From Lentisphaeria bacterium (GTDB lineage: Bacteria > Verrucomicrobiota > Lentisphaeria > Victivallales > Victivallaceae), in contig JAFQLP010000116.1 in assembly GCA_017414565.1 (NCBI GenBank), positions 1-35,372 on the forward strand: 35,372 nt of DNA, written 5' to 3'. The position numbers and the translations under genes are program-made. Below, in pieces: positions 24,819 to 33,517 of the stretch (its first letter is position 1; each line of letters opens with the position of its first letter). Under the pieces are notes generated by a model. The model did no database searches, was not told where the DNA came from, and saw only the letters and a list, made by a program, of their open reading frames with translations.

Positions 24819-26276
24819 ATGATGAGATCGTGGCAGAAAAGAACAGTTGCGCTGATCGCGACCGGAATGACCGGCGTGTTCGCCGGTGGATGTCTGGATT
24901 ATCAGGCCCCGGCGGTGCCGGTGCGGGCCGAAAGTTTCAGCGGTGTGTCCGAAGATGAACGGGTCAGATTGCCGGAAGATTTGAGCGAATTGACCCTCGA
25001 AGAGGCCCAGCGGATCGCGTTGGCCAACAATCCTGATTTTTTGAGTCAGGGGTTTGCCATCGCCGCCGCCAAAGCGCGCTATTACCAGTGTTACTCCGGG
25101 TACGCCCCCACGGTGAATGCCGGAATGTCCGTCAGCCAGAGTTTCCGGCAGATGTATTCGGGGCATCATGTGAACAAGAGCCGTTCCCAGTCGGAAAATT
25201 ATACGCCGTCGATCTCCGGTCAGTGGCTGATCTTTGACTGTCTGGAACGGGAAATGAACCTGCTCGCCGCCAAATACAAATTGCGGCAGAGCCGGGAATT
25301 GGAGGAAGATGCCCGCCGTCTGCTGATGCAGGCTGTGGCTTACGCTTACAACGATATCCTGCTGGCCAAAGCACAACAGCAGATCGCCATTGCCGATATC
25401 GAATATTATCAGAAAATGCTCGATGATGCCGAGCGCAAGCAGAAAGCCGGTACCATCAAACCCAGCGATGTGCTGGATTTCCGCATTTCGCTCAAAAACG
25501 GTCAGTACGCGTTGCGGGCCAGAGAATATGCCGTACTGACCGGGAAATTCGTGCTGGCGGCATATCTCGGTTTGACCGACGGCACACTGCCCGACCGGAT
25601 CATATTTCCGGAACTCGCTTTCCCGGAGGAGGAATATCTGCCGGATGTGACCGTTTATCTGGATCAGGCGTTGGCATCCCGGCCCGACCTGCGCGCCTGC
25701 CGCGATGCGTTGAAAGCCAGTCAGTACAGTTATTGGGCCACGCTCGGCAGTTTCGGGCCCAGCATCAGTGCCTCTTATCAGTTGACACTGGACAACAGCC
25801 ACAATGTCCAGCATGTTGCCAATGCCGCCGATTCCCACAGCACCTCCACCAGCGGCGGGTTCTCTTACGGTATTTCGGCCAACTGGAACATTTTCAACGG
25901 CTTTTATGACTATTTCGCCACGCAGGCCGCCATGGCCGCGGTGGCCCAGAGCGATTATCAGTTGGCTTCGCAATGGCTGACGGTGGTCAGCGATGTCCGC
26001 ACCGCATACGCCAATTATCAACTGAATGTGGATCAGGCCAAGGCTTCCCGCGATATTCTGCAACTGACCCGGCGCAACCGGGAACTGGTGGAAAATGAAT
26101 ACAACGCCGGTAAAGCCGAGATCACCCGGCTCAATGAGGCTCAACTCAATCTGATCGCGGCCCAGAACAATCTGGCCATGTCCGTTATCAATATTTCCAA
26201 CGCCCGGGCCCAGCTCGCCGCCGCCGTGTATGCTTCGGCCGCCAATGTCGATGAACCGGTTCCGGCCGGCCGGTAA
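24819..26276 (+). CDS. TolC/NodT-type outer membrane efflux lipoprotein
   Basis: Predicted product is 485 aa. The frame is open to a TTG at 24765, but ATG 24819 (or the adjacent ATG 24822) has AGGGAG at proper spacing and begins a lipoprotein signal ending in FAGGC. The body shows two outer-membrane-factor repeats with long coiled-coil helices. The first begins LTLEEAQRIALANNPDF; the second includes VYLDQALASRPDLRACRDALKASQY and ends near YNAGKAEITRLNEAQLNLIAAQNNL. It forms the trimeric outer-membrane channel of the tripartite exporter encoded by the next three genes. This supports an outer membrane in the organism. Confidence 0.88.
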   Translation: MMRSWQKRTVALIATGMTGVFAGGCLDYQAPAVPVRAESFSGVSEDERVRLPEDLSELTLEEAQRIALANNPDFLSQGFAIAAAKARYYQCYSGYAPTVNAGMSVSQSFRQMYSGHHVNKSRSQSENYTPSISGQWLIFDCLEREMNLLAAKYKLRQSRELEEDARRLLMQAVAYAYNDILLAKAQQQIAIADIEYYQKMLDDAERKQKAGTIKPSDVLDFRISLKNGQYALRAREYAVLTGKFVLAAYLGLTDGTLPDRIIFPELAFPEEEYLPDVTVYLDQALASRPDLRACRDALKASQYSYWATLGSFGPSISASYQLTLDNSHNVQHVANAADSHSTSTSGGFSYGISANWNIFNGFYDYFATQAAMAAVAQSDYQLASQWLTVVSDVRTAYANYQLNVDQAKASRDILQLTRRNRELVENEYNAGKAEITRLNEAQLNLIAAQNNLAMSVINISNARAQLAAAVYASAANVDEPVPAGR

Positions 26277-26316
26277 CGGCAGGTCATTGTCAACCAAAGA
26301 TGAGGATTTACCAATA

Positions 26317-27660
26317 ATGAAAAAAATCAAAAAATTGTTGAAGATCACCGTGATCGCCGTTGTTATCGCCGCTCTCGGCTGCGGCGGCTGGGTGGTGTAC
26401 CGTTCCTATCAGGAAGAAGATGCCGTGGTCAGTTTCAAGACCGAGCGCATCAACCGGCAGACGATCATGCGGACCATTTCCGCCACCGGTACGGTCGAGC
26501 CGGAAGAACTGGTCAACGTGGGTGCCCAGGTCAGCGGCAAGATCATGAGTTTCGGCAAGGATACCGAAGGCCGTACCATTGATTACGGTTCCAAGATCAC
26601 CACCGGAATGGTGTTGGCGCAGATCGACGATGTGACCTACAAAGCCGAATTGCAGCAGTGTCTGGCCTCCCGGCAGCAGGCCGAAGCCGCCATCCAGAGT
26701 GCCCGGGCCGCCATCCAGCAGGCCGAAGCCAAACAGCAGTTGGCACAGCGGGAATGGGAACGCGCCCAGCAGCTTTTCCCGCTCGGTTCCATGACCAAGA
26801 GCGATTACGACAACTATGAATCGGGTATCCGGATCGCCAATGCCGATATTTCGGTGGCCAAAGCCCAGTTGGCACAGGCCGAAGCACAGCTTTCCAGTGC
26901 CGAGGCCGCGTTGGTGAAGGCCCGCCGCAATATGGAATATTGTGTGATCACTTCGCCGGTTGACGGGATCGTGATCGACCGGCGCGTCAGCATCGGTCAG
27001 ACGGTGGTTTCCAGCCAGACGGCTTCGAGCATTTTCCTGGTGGCAACGGATTTCCGGAAAATGCAGGTGTGGGTGTCGGTCAACGAAGCGGATATCGGCA
27101 GCATCCACAAAGGTATGCCGGTGGTTTTCTCGGTGGATGCGTTCCCCGGGGTGGAATTCCGGGGCGAAGTTTTCCGGGTGCGGCTCAATGCCACGCTGTC
27201 TTCCAATGTTGTTACCTACATCGTGGAGGTCAATACCGATAATGCCGACGGCAAATTGCTGCCGTATCTGACCGCCAATGTCAAATTCGTCCGCGAAAGC
27301 CGCGCCGATGTGCTTTCGATCTCCAACGCCGCTTTGCGGTTCCGGCCCGCTCCGGAATGGATCGATCCGGCCTTTGAACGCCCCGAATCCAAAGATGTGG
27401 TGTGGGTGCGTACCGATAACAATCTGCTGCGTCCGGTCGCCGTCAAAGCCGGGCTCAACAACGGTCTCCGCGGCGAGATCGTGGAGAGCGAACTCAAAGA
27501 GGGCGACGAAGTCGTGACCGGTGCCGCGTATGTGAGCGCGGCCGCATCGGTGGATTCCGGCGAGGCCAAGAATCCGTTTATGCCCAATCTGCCAAAGGCT
27601 CCGGCCCGCGGCAGTGCCGGTCAGCGTCAGCGCGCCGAAAAACGGCAGGCAGCCCAGTAA
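26317..27660 (+). CDS. Periplasmic adaptor (HlyD/MacA-type membrane fusion protein)
   Basis: Predicted product is 447 aa. ATG 26317 lies 40 bp after the channel gene, with TGAGGA upstream. An N-terminal membrane anchor (about residues 8-28) is followed by the first half of a lipoyl domain (VEPEELVNVGAQVSGKI), then a coiled-coil hairpin of about 110 residues rich in Gln, Ala and Glu. Then come the second lipoyl half (VITSPVDGIVIDRRVSIGQTV), a beta-barrel domain and a membrane-proximal domain (VVTGAAYVSA). This is the MacA-like order. It bridges the MacB-type ABC transporter in the inner membrane and the TolC-like channel. The C-terminal 30 residues are Lys/Arg/Gln-rich and probably disordered. 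Confidence 0.9.
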   Translation: MKKIKKLLKITVIAVVIAALGCGGWVVYRSYQEEDAVVSFKTERINRQTIMRTISATGTVEPEELVNVGAQVSGKIMSFGKDTEGRTIDYGSKITTGMVLAQIDDVTYKAELQQCLASRQQAEAAIQSARAAIQQAEAKQQLAQREWERAQQLFPLGSMTKSDYDNYESGIRIANADISVAKAQLAQAEAQLSSAEAALVKARRNMEYCVITSPVDGIVIDRRVSIGQTVVSSQTASSIFLVATDFRKMQVWVSVNEADIGSIHKGMPVVFSVDAFPGVEFRGEVFRVRLNATLSSNVVTYIVEVNTDNADGKLLPYLTANVKFVRESRADVLSISNAALRFRPAPEWIDPAFERPESKDVVWVRTDNNLLRPVAVKAGLNNGLRGEIVESELKEGDEVVTGAAYVSAAASVDSGEAKNPFMPNLPKAPARGSAGQRQRAEKRQAAQ

Positions 27661-27674
27661 GCCGGAGCGGGATC

Positions 27675-28376
27675 ATGGCGATCATTGAACTGCAGGATAT
27701 CCGCAAAACCTATTTTCTGGGCGAGATCGATGTGCCGGTGCTCAAAGGTATCACCATGTCGATCCAGGCCGGGGAATATGTGGCTTTGATGGGGGCATCC
27801 GGTTCCGGTAAGAGTACCCTGATGAATATTCTCGGCTGTCTGGACCGGCCCACTTCCGGGGATTACGTTTTCGATGGCGAAGAAGTGGGACGGGCATCCG
27901 GCGACCGGCGCGCCCTGATCCGCAACCGCAAAATCGGATTCGTTTTCCAGAGTTTCAACCTGCTGCCCCGTACCAGCGCGCTCGAAAATGTCATCATGCC
28001 GCTGGGCTATACCGCCACCGGGCTTTCCCACGCAGAATGCCGCCGCCGCGGTCTGGCCGCGCTGGAACAGGTGGGGCTTTCGGAGCGGGCGCATCATCAC
28101 CCCTCGCAATTGTCGGGCGGTCAGCAGCAGCGGGTGGCCATTGCCCGGGCGTTGATCAACCGGCCGCCGGTGCTGTTCGCCGACGAACCGACCGGGAACC
28201 TCGATACCAAAACCAGTCTTGAGGTCATGCAGATGTTCAGCGAACTCAATGCCCAGGGGATCACCGTGATCCTGGTGACGCATTCCGCGGAAATCGCCGA
28301 GTATGCCAAGCGGACCATTTTTCTGAAAGACGGTCTGATCGTGGATGACCGCCTCAACAAAGGAGGTGCCGCATGA
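27675..28376 (+). CDS. MacB/LolD-type ABC transporter ATP-binding protein
   Basis: Predicted product is 233 aa. All ABC ATPase motifs are present: Walker A GASGSGKST (40-48), a Q-loop in IGFVFQSFNLLPRTSA, signature LSGGQQQR, Walker B VLFADEPTGNLD and the switch histidine in LVTHS. The sequence is of the MacB/LolD/FtsE mechanotransmission class. In E. coli MacB the ATPase and permease are one chain; here they are split into two overlapping genes (ATGA at 28373-28376). It drives conformational pumping of substrate through the MacA-like adaptor and TolC-like channel. Confidence 0.92.
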   Translation: MAIIELQDIRKTYFLGEIDVPVLKGITMSIQAGEYVALMGASGSGKSTLMNILGCLDRPTSGDYVFDGEEVGRASGDRRALIRNRKIGFVFQSFNLLPRTSALENVIMPLGYTATGLSHAECRRRGLAALEQVGLSERAHHHPSQLSGGQQQRVAIARALINRPPVLFADEPTGNLDTKTSLEVMQMFSELNAQGITVILVTHSAEIAEYAKRTIFLKDGLIVDDRLNKGGAA

Positions 28377-29731
28377 GTTTCTTTGCCACTTTGATGATGT
28401 CGCTCAAGTCGCTGCGCCGCAATCCCACCCGCACCATGCTGACGGCTCTGGGGATCGTGATCGGGATCGCTTCGGTCATTACGATGATGGAGATCGGGCG
28501 CGGATCGTCGCAGGCCATTCAGGCAACCATCGCCAAAATGGGGGCCAATACCGCTATGGTCATGCCCGGCGGAATGCGGTTCGGCGGGGTTAGCCGCGGT
28601 GCCGGTGCCGCCGTGTCGCTGGTGCCGGCCGATGCCGAGGCCATCGGGGAACAGTGTCCTTCGGTGGCGATCTATTCGCCGGTGGTCCGCGGCAGCGGGG
28701 TGCAGGTGATTTTCGGTAATACCAACTGGGTCCCCGCGTACATGTACGGCGTGGCTCCGGCTTATTTGAGCATCCGTAACTGGCAGATCGGTTCCGGCCG
28801 GGCATTCACCGACCGCGAGGTGGATGCCAATGCCCGGGTCTGTCTGGTCGGTACCACGATCGTCAAGGAATTGTTCAACGGCGTCGATCCGGTGGGACTG
28901 GAATTGCGTATCGGGTCGGTCACATTCACCATTGTCGGGGTCCTGAAAAGCAAGGGGGCCAACATGATGGGGATGGACGAAGACGATGTCGTGCTGACCC
29001 CGTGGACCACCATGCGGATGCGCGTGACCGGTCTGACGACCGGAAGTGCCACCAATACATCCAGTACGATCTCCAGCAATCCTGGTGAATTGTTCGCTGT
29101 CAGCGGGCTGTCTCTGTATCCGGAGCAGGAGGCGTCGTTGACCCGGGATAAACTGTTTTACAACAAATTCACCCGGCTCAATCAGATCGTTTTTGCCGCG
29201 GTTTCCACCGACAAAGTGAATCAGGCGATCGCGGAAGTCACCCAGTTGCTCCGCCGCCGTCACCGGCTTACCATTGAACAGGATGACGATTTCCGGATCC
29301 ACAATTCCTCCGACTTTATGAGCATGATGACCTCGACCTCCGTGCTGATGACCAATCTGCTGCTGGGCGTGGCCCTGATTTCGCTGGTGGTCGGCGGTGT
29401 CGGTATCATGAATATCATGCTGGTTTCGGTGACGGAACGGACCCGGGAGATCGGGTTGCGGATGGCCGTCGGGGCCCGTTCCCGCGACATCCTCAAGCAA
29501 TTCATGGTCGAGGCTGTCGTGTTGTGTCTGGTCGGCGGTATCGTCGGGATCATGGTCGGCCACGGGGCATCGCTGCTGGTCAACCATTATCTCAACTGGC
29601 CCATCGCATCCAGTCCGGAAGCGGTCGTTGCGGCGGTGGTTGTTTCCGCTTCGGTCGGTATCGTTTTCGGGTTTTATCCGGCGTGGAAAGCCTCCAAGCT
29701 TGACCCGATCGAAGCGTTGCGTTACGAATGA
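28373..29731 (+). CDS. MacB-type ABC transporter permease (FtsX-like fold)
   Basis: Predicted product is 452 aa. It has an N-terminal transmembrane helix (MLTALGIVIGIASVITMM), a large periplasmic domain of about 240 residues and three C-terminal helices beginning NLLLGVALISLVVGGVGIMNIMLV. The MacB signature VTERTREIGLRMAVGAR follows. Its start overlaps the ATPase stop by 4 bp, so translation is coupled. Substrates of such systems include macrolides, peptides, lipopeptides and protein toxins; which applies here is unknown. Its 3' end overlaps the converging glycosyltransferase gene by 10 bp. Confidence 0.92.
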   Translation: MSFFATLMMSLKSLRRNPTRTMLTALGIVIGIASVITMMEIGRGSSQAIQATIAKMGANTAMVMPGGMRFGGVSRGAGAAVSLVPADAEAIGEQCPSVAIYSPVVRGSGVQVIFGNTNWVPAYMYGVAPAYLSIRNWQIGSGRAFTDREVDANARVCLVGTTIVKELFNGVDPVGLELRIGSVTFTIVGVLKSKGANMMGMDEDDVVLTPWTTMRMRVTGLTTGSATNTSSTISSNPGELFAVSGLSLYPEQEASLTRDKLFYNKFTRLNQIVFAAVSTDKVNQAIAEVTQLLRRRHRLTIEQDDDFRIHNSSDFMSMMTSTSVLMTNLLLGVALISLVVGGVGIMNIMLVSVTERTREIGLRMAVGARSRDILKQFMVEAVVLCLVGGIVGIMVGHGASLLVNHYLNWPIASSPEAVVAAVVVSASVGIVFGFYPAWKASKLDPIEALRYE

Positions 29732-30939
29732 TCCGGCGGCTCCTGCGGCAGTCGCAGGAGCAGGATCAGCCAACCGGCGTAACAGATGGTCTGCAGGCCG
29801 ATGAAAAGCGGTCCCAGACCATCCGGTGCCAAGAACCGTCCGGACAGAACAAAGATATGCCAGACGGCGTGAAAAAAGCCGGTCGAAAAGAGGGCGGCCG
29901 CCGCAATGGCCAGATTGCGCTGCTGTCGGGACTCCGCCCGGAAAATGCCGGTCAGATACCACACCAGCGGCAGCAGCAGCAGACATTGGTCGATCGTCTG
30001 GGAATAATTCCAGAGCGGTACCACGGCCGCCGCCGGAACGAGTTTCAGCAGCCAGTCGCGGTGATGCCGCAGTTGCCGGGAGACCAGTATCAGCACCCCG
30101 AGTGCAATGACTGCATCCGCCGCCAGCAGCCACGATGCCGGCAACACGCGGGCGAAGACCGAAAACAAGCCGCCGGTGTAGGGAGAAACAAAGGACGGAT
30201 CGCCGGAGTGAAGCAATTGCCAGGTAAGTGTCCACGGCATTTTACCGGTAAACCAGGCCGGGATGCAGGATGCCGCCGCACAAAGCCCGCCGCCCACGGC
30301 CAGCGTGCGGTATTTCCGCGCCATGAGAAGCGGGATCAGGAAAACCGCGCCGATCTGGATCTTCAGCATCAGGATCGCCAGCATGAAGCCCGCCGCCAGA
30401 TCGTGTTTGCGGTTGAGCAGCATGGCCAGTGCCAGTGCCGCCGTCGTTGCCGCAATACTGAAATTTCCCACCGATAAAGTGCGGAACAGCGGAAACAGAT
30501 CCAACAGCAATGCCGCCGCCGTCAGCAGGATCGCCCGATCCGGATCGTCCGTCCGCTCCCGGATGGTCAGCCAAATCAAACCGGCCAGCAACAGCAATCC
30601 CGCGGCATTGACCGCCAGCATCAGCCGTGCCGCCGTGATTTCGCCGGACAGCCACGCCGCCGGAAAACAGAAGCCATAGGTCCACGGGGCATAATTGTGG
30701 ATGGCCTGATTTCCCGGCTGGGGATCAAGCAGCGATACACAGCCGGGGACCTGTATCCGGTGCGTAAAGACATCAAAAGGATCGATGCCGCGCTGCAACA
30801 GCCGGAGTTCCCGCCAGCGGAGCAGCCAGTCTCCCGCATCGAATGGATTACGCGGAGCCAACAGCCAGCCGCCGGCGGCAATGGCCGCCAACAGCAGCAG
30901 GGTGGCGGCCCGGTACCGGCATTTGCGGGAAACGGTCAT
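29722..30939 (-). CDS. GT87-like (DUF2029) integral membrane glycosyltransferase
   Basis: Predicted product is 405 aa. The frame extends to 30993 inside proC, but ATG 30939 lies 4 bp after the proC stop and begins a normal cytoplasmic tail (MTVSRKCRYR) before the first helix. About ten hydrophobic segments are seen, with a periplasmic loop containing GDWLLRWRELRLLQRGIDPFD. The Asp-rich first loop followed by HNYAPWTYGFCFPAAW resembles DUF2029/GT87 polyprenol-phosphate-sugar-dependent transferases. A role in decorating cell-envelope glycans or glycolipids is plausible because it is co-transcribed with uppP, which recycles the same lipid carrier. The exact donor and acceptor cannot be inferred. 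Confidence 0.65.
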   Translation of the reverse strand: MTVSRKCRYRAATLLLLAAIAAGGWLLAPRNPFDAGDWLLRWRELRLLQRGIDPFDVFTHRIQVPGCVSLLDPQPGNQAIHNYAPWTYGFCFPAAWLSGEITAARLMLAVNAAGLLLLAGLIWLTIRERTDDPDRAILLTAAALLLDLFPLFRTLSVGNFSIAATTAALALAMLLNRKHDLAAGFMLAILMLKIQIGAVFLIPLLMARKYRTLAVGGGLCAAASCIPAWFTGKMPWTLTWQLLHSGDPSFVSPYTGGLFSVFARVLPASWLLAADAVIALGVLILVSRQLRHHRDWLLKLVPAAAVVPLWNYSQTIDQCLLLLPLVWYLTGIFRAESRQQRNLAIAAAALFSTGFFHAVWHIFVLSGRFLAPDGLGPLFIGLQTICYAGWLILLLRLPQEPPDHS

Positions 30940-30943
30940 GCGG

Positions 30944-31750
30944 TCAGTTTTGGCCGAGTTCCTGGGAGCGGCGCGCCGCCTGCCGGACGGCATCCATCAC
31001 CGCCGCGTGGAAACCGTGCCGGTGCAACGCTTCCATGCCGCGGATCGTGGTCCCCGCCGGACTGCACACCTGATCGCAGAGAACGCCCGGATGCTGTTGG
31101 GTCTTCAACACCATTTCCGCCGCGCCGAAAACGGTCCCGGCCGCCAATTCCAACGCCAGCATCCGCGGCAGACCTTCGGCCACACCGCCATCGGCGAGGG
31201 CCTGGATGAATTCAAAGACAAAAGCCGGTCCGGAACCGGAAAGCCCGGTGACGGCATCGAGGTGTCTTTCATCCAGTTCGGCGTAGTTGCCGACCGCGCT
31301 GAAGATGCTCCGGACCAGTTCTTTTTCGGCCGACAGCACATCCTGGGTCATGGCCGCCACCGCACAGCCGTTGCCGACCAGCGCGGGGGTGTTGGGCATG
31401 ACCCGGACGATCCGGGGACTGTCGGTCATGTCGTACAATTTTTCCAGCGAGATCCCGGCGGCGATGGAGATGATGAGTTTCGACTCCAGAATGCTTTTCA
31501 GACCGTTCAGGGCATCGGCCAGATATTGCGGCTTGACCGCCAGCAGTACCGCTTCGGCATTGCTCAATTCATCTTCGTTGATTTCGCCGCTCCCGCAACG
31601 GATGCCGGTAGCTGCCGTGAAAGCATTGGCGGCCGCCGGATTGATGTCGAATGCCTGCAATTCGTCGGCGGTGAAAGTTCCCGAACCGACCAACCCGCCG
31701 GCAATGGCCGTTGCCATTTTTCCGGCACCGATAAAGAAAATTCTGCTCAT
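30944..31750 (-). CDS. proC: Pyrroline-5-carboxylate reductase
   Basis: Predicted product is 268 aa, standard length. It catalyses the last step of proline synthesis with NAD(P)H. The N-terminal Rossmann motif FIGAGKMATAIAGGL is clear, followed by LLAVKPQYL, ISIAAGISLEKL, RVMPNTPALVGNG and the dimerisation-domain signature GLSGSGPAFVFEFIQALADGGVAEGL, the proline-binding region. Start and upstream uppP stop overlap as ATGA, indicating translational coupling. Operon placement with uppP and an XRE regulator is unusual for a proline gene. Confidence 0.95.
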   Translation of the reverse strand: MSRIFFIGAGKMATAIAGGLVGSGTFTADELQAFDINPAAANAFTAATGIRCGSGEINEDELSNAEAVLLAVKPQYLADALNGLKSILESKLIISIAAGISLEKLYDMTDSPRIVRVMPNTPALVGNGCAVAAMTQDVLSAEKELVRSIFSAVGNYAELDERHLDAVTGLSGSGPAFVFEFIQALADGGVAEGLPRMLALELAAGTVFGAAEMVLKTQQHPGVLCDQVCSPAGTTIRGMEALHRHGFHAAVMDAVRQAARRSQELGQN

Positions 31751-32556
31751 ATCAGTCCTTTGATGATTAAGTGGCCCAACAGCAGGGTGCCGACGGCATA
31801 CAAATACCAGGAAAAGAATGCCAGACGGCCCCGTTTCAAAAGTTTCAACAGCAATGCCAGAGAGACATAGCCCACCACGGCAGAGATCGCAAAACCGCCG
31901 GCCAGCACCGGTAACGGCAGGGCCGGTTCAGCGGCGTCTTTGATCATATCCAGCAGGTGCAGGAATGCCGCCCCGCCGATGGCGGGAATGGCCAGCAGAA
32001 AGGAGAATTCCGCCGCCGCCGCCGGACGGAGTTTGAGAAAAAGCCCGGATGCGATGGTCGAACCGGAACGGGAGATGCCCGGCAGAATGGCGACCGCCTG
32101 GGCACAGCCGATCAACAGGGCTTCTCTGAACGACATCTGCGGCAGATCGGTGCCGGAGTCCGGCGGCAGTTTCCGGGTTTGGCGTTCCGAAAACAGCAGC
32201 ACCGTAGCGGTCGTCAGAAAACCGGCCGCGATGATCCAGAGATTGCTGGCGACCATTTCATCAAGCCCCAGTTTTTTGAGGGCGATCCCCACGATCCCCG
32301 CCGGGATCGAACCCACCACGATCTTGAGGGCCAGCGGCCACCGGTCCCGCCGGAAAAAGGTCAGCAGTTCCCGGAAATAGAAAACCACGATCGCCGCCAG
32401 CGTTCCCGCGTGCAGGACGATCTCCAGCGACAGATTGGTTTCCGGATCAAATCCGAAGAGCGAGCCCAGCAGAGCCAGATGCCCCGATGAACTGATCGGC
32501 AGAAATTCGGCAATGCCCTGGACGATTGCCATGAATGCGATAAAAAGATTTTCCAT
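31747..32556 (-). CDS. uppP: Undecaprenyl-diphosphatase
   Basis: Predicted product is 269 aa with about eight hydrophobic segments. BacA/UppP signatures are EFLPISSSGHLALL near residue 20 and ILPGISRSGSTIASGL in the middle, containing the catalytic Glu, Ser, His and Arg positions of the family. It dephosphorylates undecaprenyl diphosphate so that the lipid carrier can be reused in peptidoglycan and glycan synthesis. It follows the XRE regulator gene by 22 bp and overlaps proC by 4 bp. Confidence 0.95.
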   Translation of the reverse strand: MENLFIAFMAIVQGIAEFLPISSSGHLALLGSLFGFDPETNLSLEIVLHAGTLAAIVVFYFRELLTFFRRDRWPLALKIVVGSIPAGIVGIALKKLGLDEMVASNLWIIAAGFLTTATVLLFSERQTRKLPPDSGTDLPQMSFREALLIGCAQAVAILPGISRSGSTIASGLFLKLRPAAAAEFSFLLAIPAIGGAAFLHLLDMIKDAAEPALPLPVLAGGFAISAVVGYVSLALLLKLLKRGRLAFFSWYLYAVGTLLLGHLIIKGLI

Positions 32557-32578
32557 AAAAACAGTATCCGATAAGAAA

Positions 32579-33325
32579 TCATTTGTCTGATTTTAAAATC
32601 TGTTCGGGACACAGCATCACCCCGATGATCGGCAGCCGGAGCCGCCGGTCTGCCTGGATCGTTGCCGCACTGCCGTTGTCGCCGATCCGGAAAAGCCGCC
32701 ACACCCCGCCGACCCGTTCCCGGATGCGGAATCCGCCGGTGCGGAGATGCACCAGTTCCATTTCCCGGTAGCCCGCCGGTCGGCTGGCGACGGCTGTCAG
32801 CTGGACCCGGCCATAAAAATGGATGCCGAATTCGCGCCCCGAACCTTCGACGAAGAAACATTCCGGCGGGTAGTCCTGCCACACCGGTTCGATGGCTGTT
32901 GCGTGACGGGAAGCAAAAGACAACAGGTTTTCGTTGCCGTCCCAGGCCGTCAGTTTGGTGGCCGGAAATACCGGGATCCGCCGCGGTTCCATCCGGTACT
33001 GCGCGGCCGGTTCGGCCAACAAATCCGCAACGGACGGCGTACCGGCGATATCGGGGCCGGGGGCCGCCGGTTGATGATGATCCCCGGAACGGATGGTGTT
33101 GAGCAAGCGGAGCAAATCCTCCTGTTCTGCCGCCGGTATCTGCAGCAGTTCGCAGGTCTGCAGCAGAAAACTGCGCCGGAAACTGCGCCGCCCGGACAGC
33201 ATCTGGGAAACGGCAGCAGGAGAAATATTCAGGGTTTTGGCCAGTTCACATTGCGGTATCCGGAGTTGCTGCATCCGGGCGCGGAGAATGCCTCCCAGCC
33301 TGATTTTTGGCGGCGTGGCGGTCAT
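32579..33325 (-). CDS. XRE-family regulator with C-terminal S24/LexA-like domain
   Basis: Predicted product is 248 aa. AGGAA precedes ATG 33325. The N-terminal helix-turn-helix (about residues 10-65) includes IPQCELAKTLNISPAAVSQMLSGRR. After a Pro-rich linker (about 83-95) comes a beta-rich C-terminal domain with CFFVEGSGREFGIHFYGRVQL and later LVHLRTGGFRIRERV. This order resembles the S24/LexA-like repressor domain, but the usual G-D/S-S-M nucleophile motif and catalytic Lys are not evident, so self-cleavage looks unlikely. Being the first gene of the uppP-proC-GT87 operon, it may regulate its own operon; repeats of CTGTC around its promoter are candidate sites. Confidence 0.75.
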   Translation of the reverse strand: MTATPPKIRLGGILRARMQQLRIPQCELAKTLNISPAAVSQMLSGRRSFRRSFLLQTCELLQIPAAEQEDLLRLLNTIRSGDHHQPAAPGPDIAGTPSVADLLAEPAAQYRMEPRRIPVFPATKLTAWDGNENLLSFASRHATAIEPVWQDYPPECFFVEGSGREFGIHFYGRVQLTAVASRPAGYREMELVHLRTGGFRIRERVGGVWRLFRIGDNGSAATIQADRRLRLPIIGVMLCPEQILKSDK

Positions 33326-33360
33326 GGCTGTTCCTGACGGTTGGTTGGTTTGCTCATATT

Positions 33361-33425
33361 CTGTCTGACTGTCAAAAAATTACACATCATCATTATAATA
33401 TATCATAGACAGCAGGTTCTGTCAA
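33361..33425 (-). promoter_or_regulatory. Strong promoter and candidate operator of the XRE/uppP/proC operon
   Basis: On the minus strand a perfect TTGACA (33420-33425), a 17-bp spacer and TATATT (33397-33402) form the best promoter in the window. The pentamer CTGTC or its complement occurs at 33361-33365, 33369-33373, 33408-33412 and 33419-33423, on both sides of the -10 box and overlapping the -35 box. This fits an autoregulatory operator. Confidence 0.7.
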
Positions 33426-33449
33426 TCGGAAAAACACCCCGCGCCGGAT

Positions 33450-33477
33450 TTGATTTTCCCCCCGGATGCGGTATTGT
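33450..33477 (+). promoter_or_regulatory. Possible promoter for the M24 peptidase/dus operon
   Basis: A TTGATT box (33450-33455), a 16-bp spacer and TATTGT (33472-33477) lie 40 bp before ATG 33518. The boxes are moderate, similar to those of protein A. Confidence 0.35.
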
Positions 33478-33517
33478 ATGTCCCGGAGCATCGTTTTGAG
33501 GGGGAGAAAGAGGTATC

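Noticed and set aside
28121-30235. 704-codon minus-strand frame overlapping the MacB-type genes
   Set aside because: It conflicts with the ABC ATPase and permease, both of which have full motif sets, and it also runs through the glycosyltransferase gene in a different frame.
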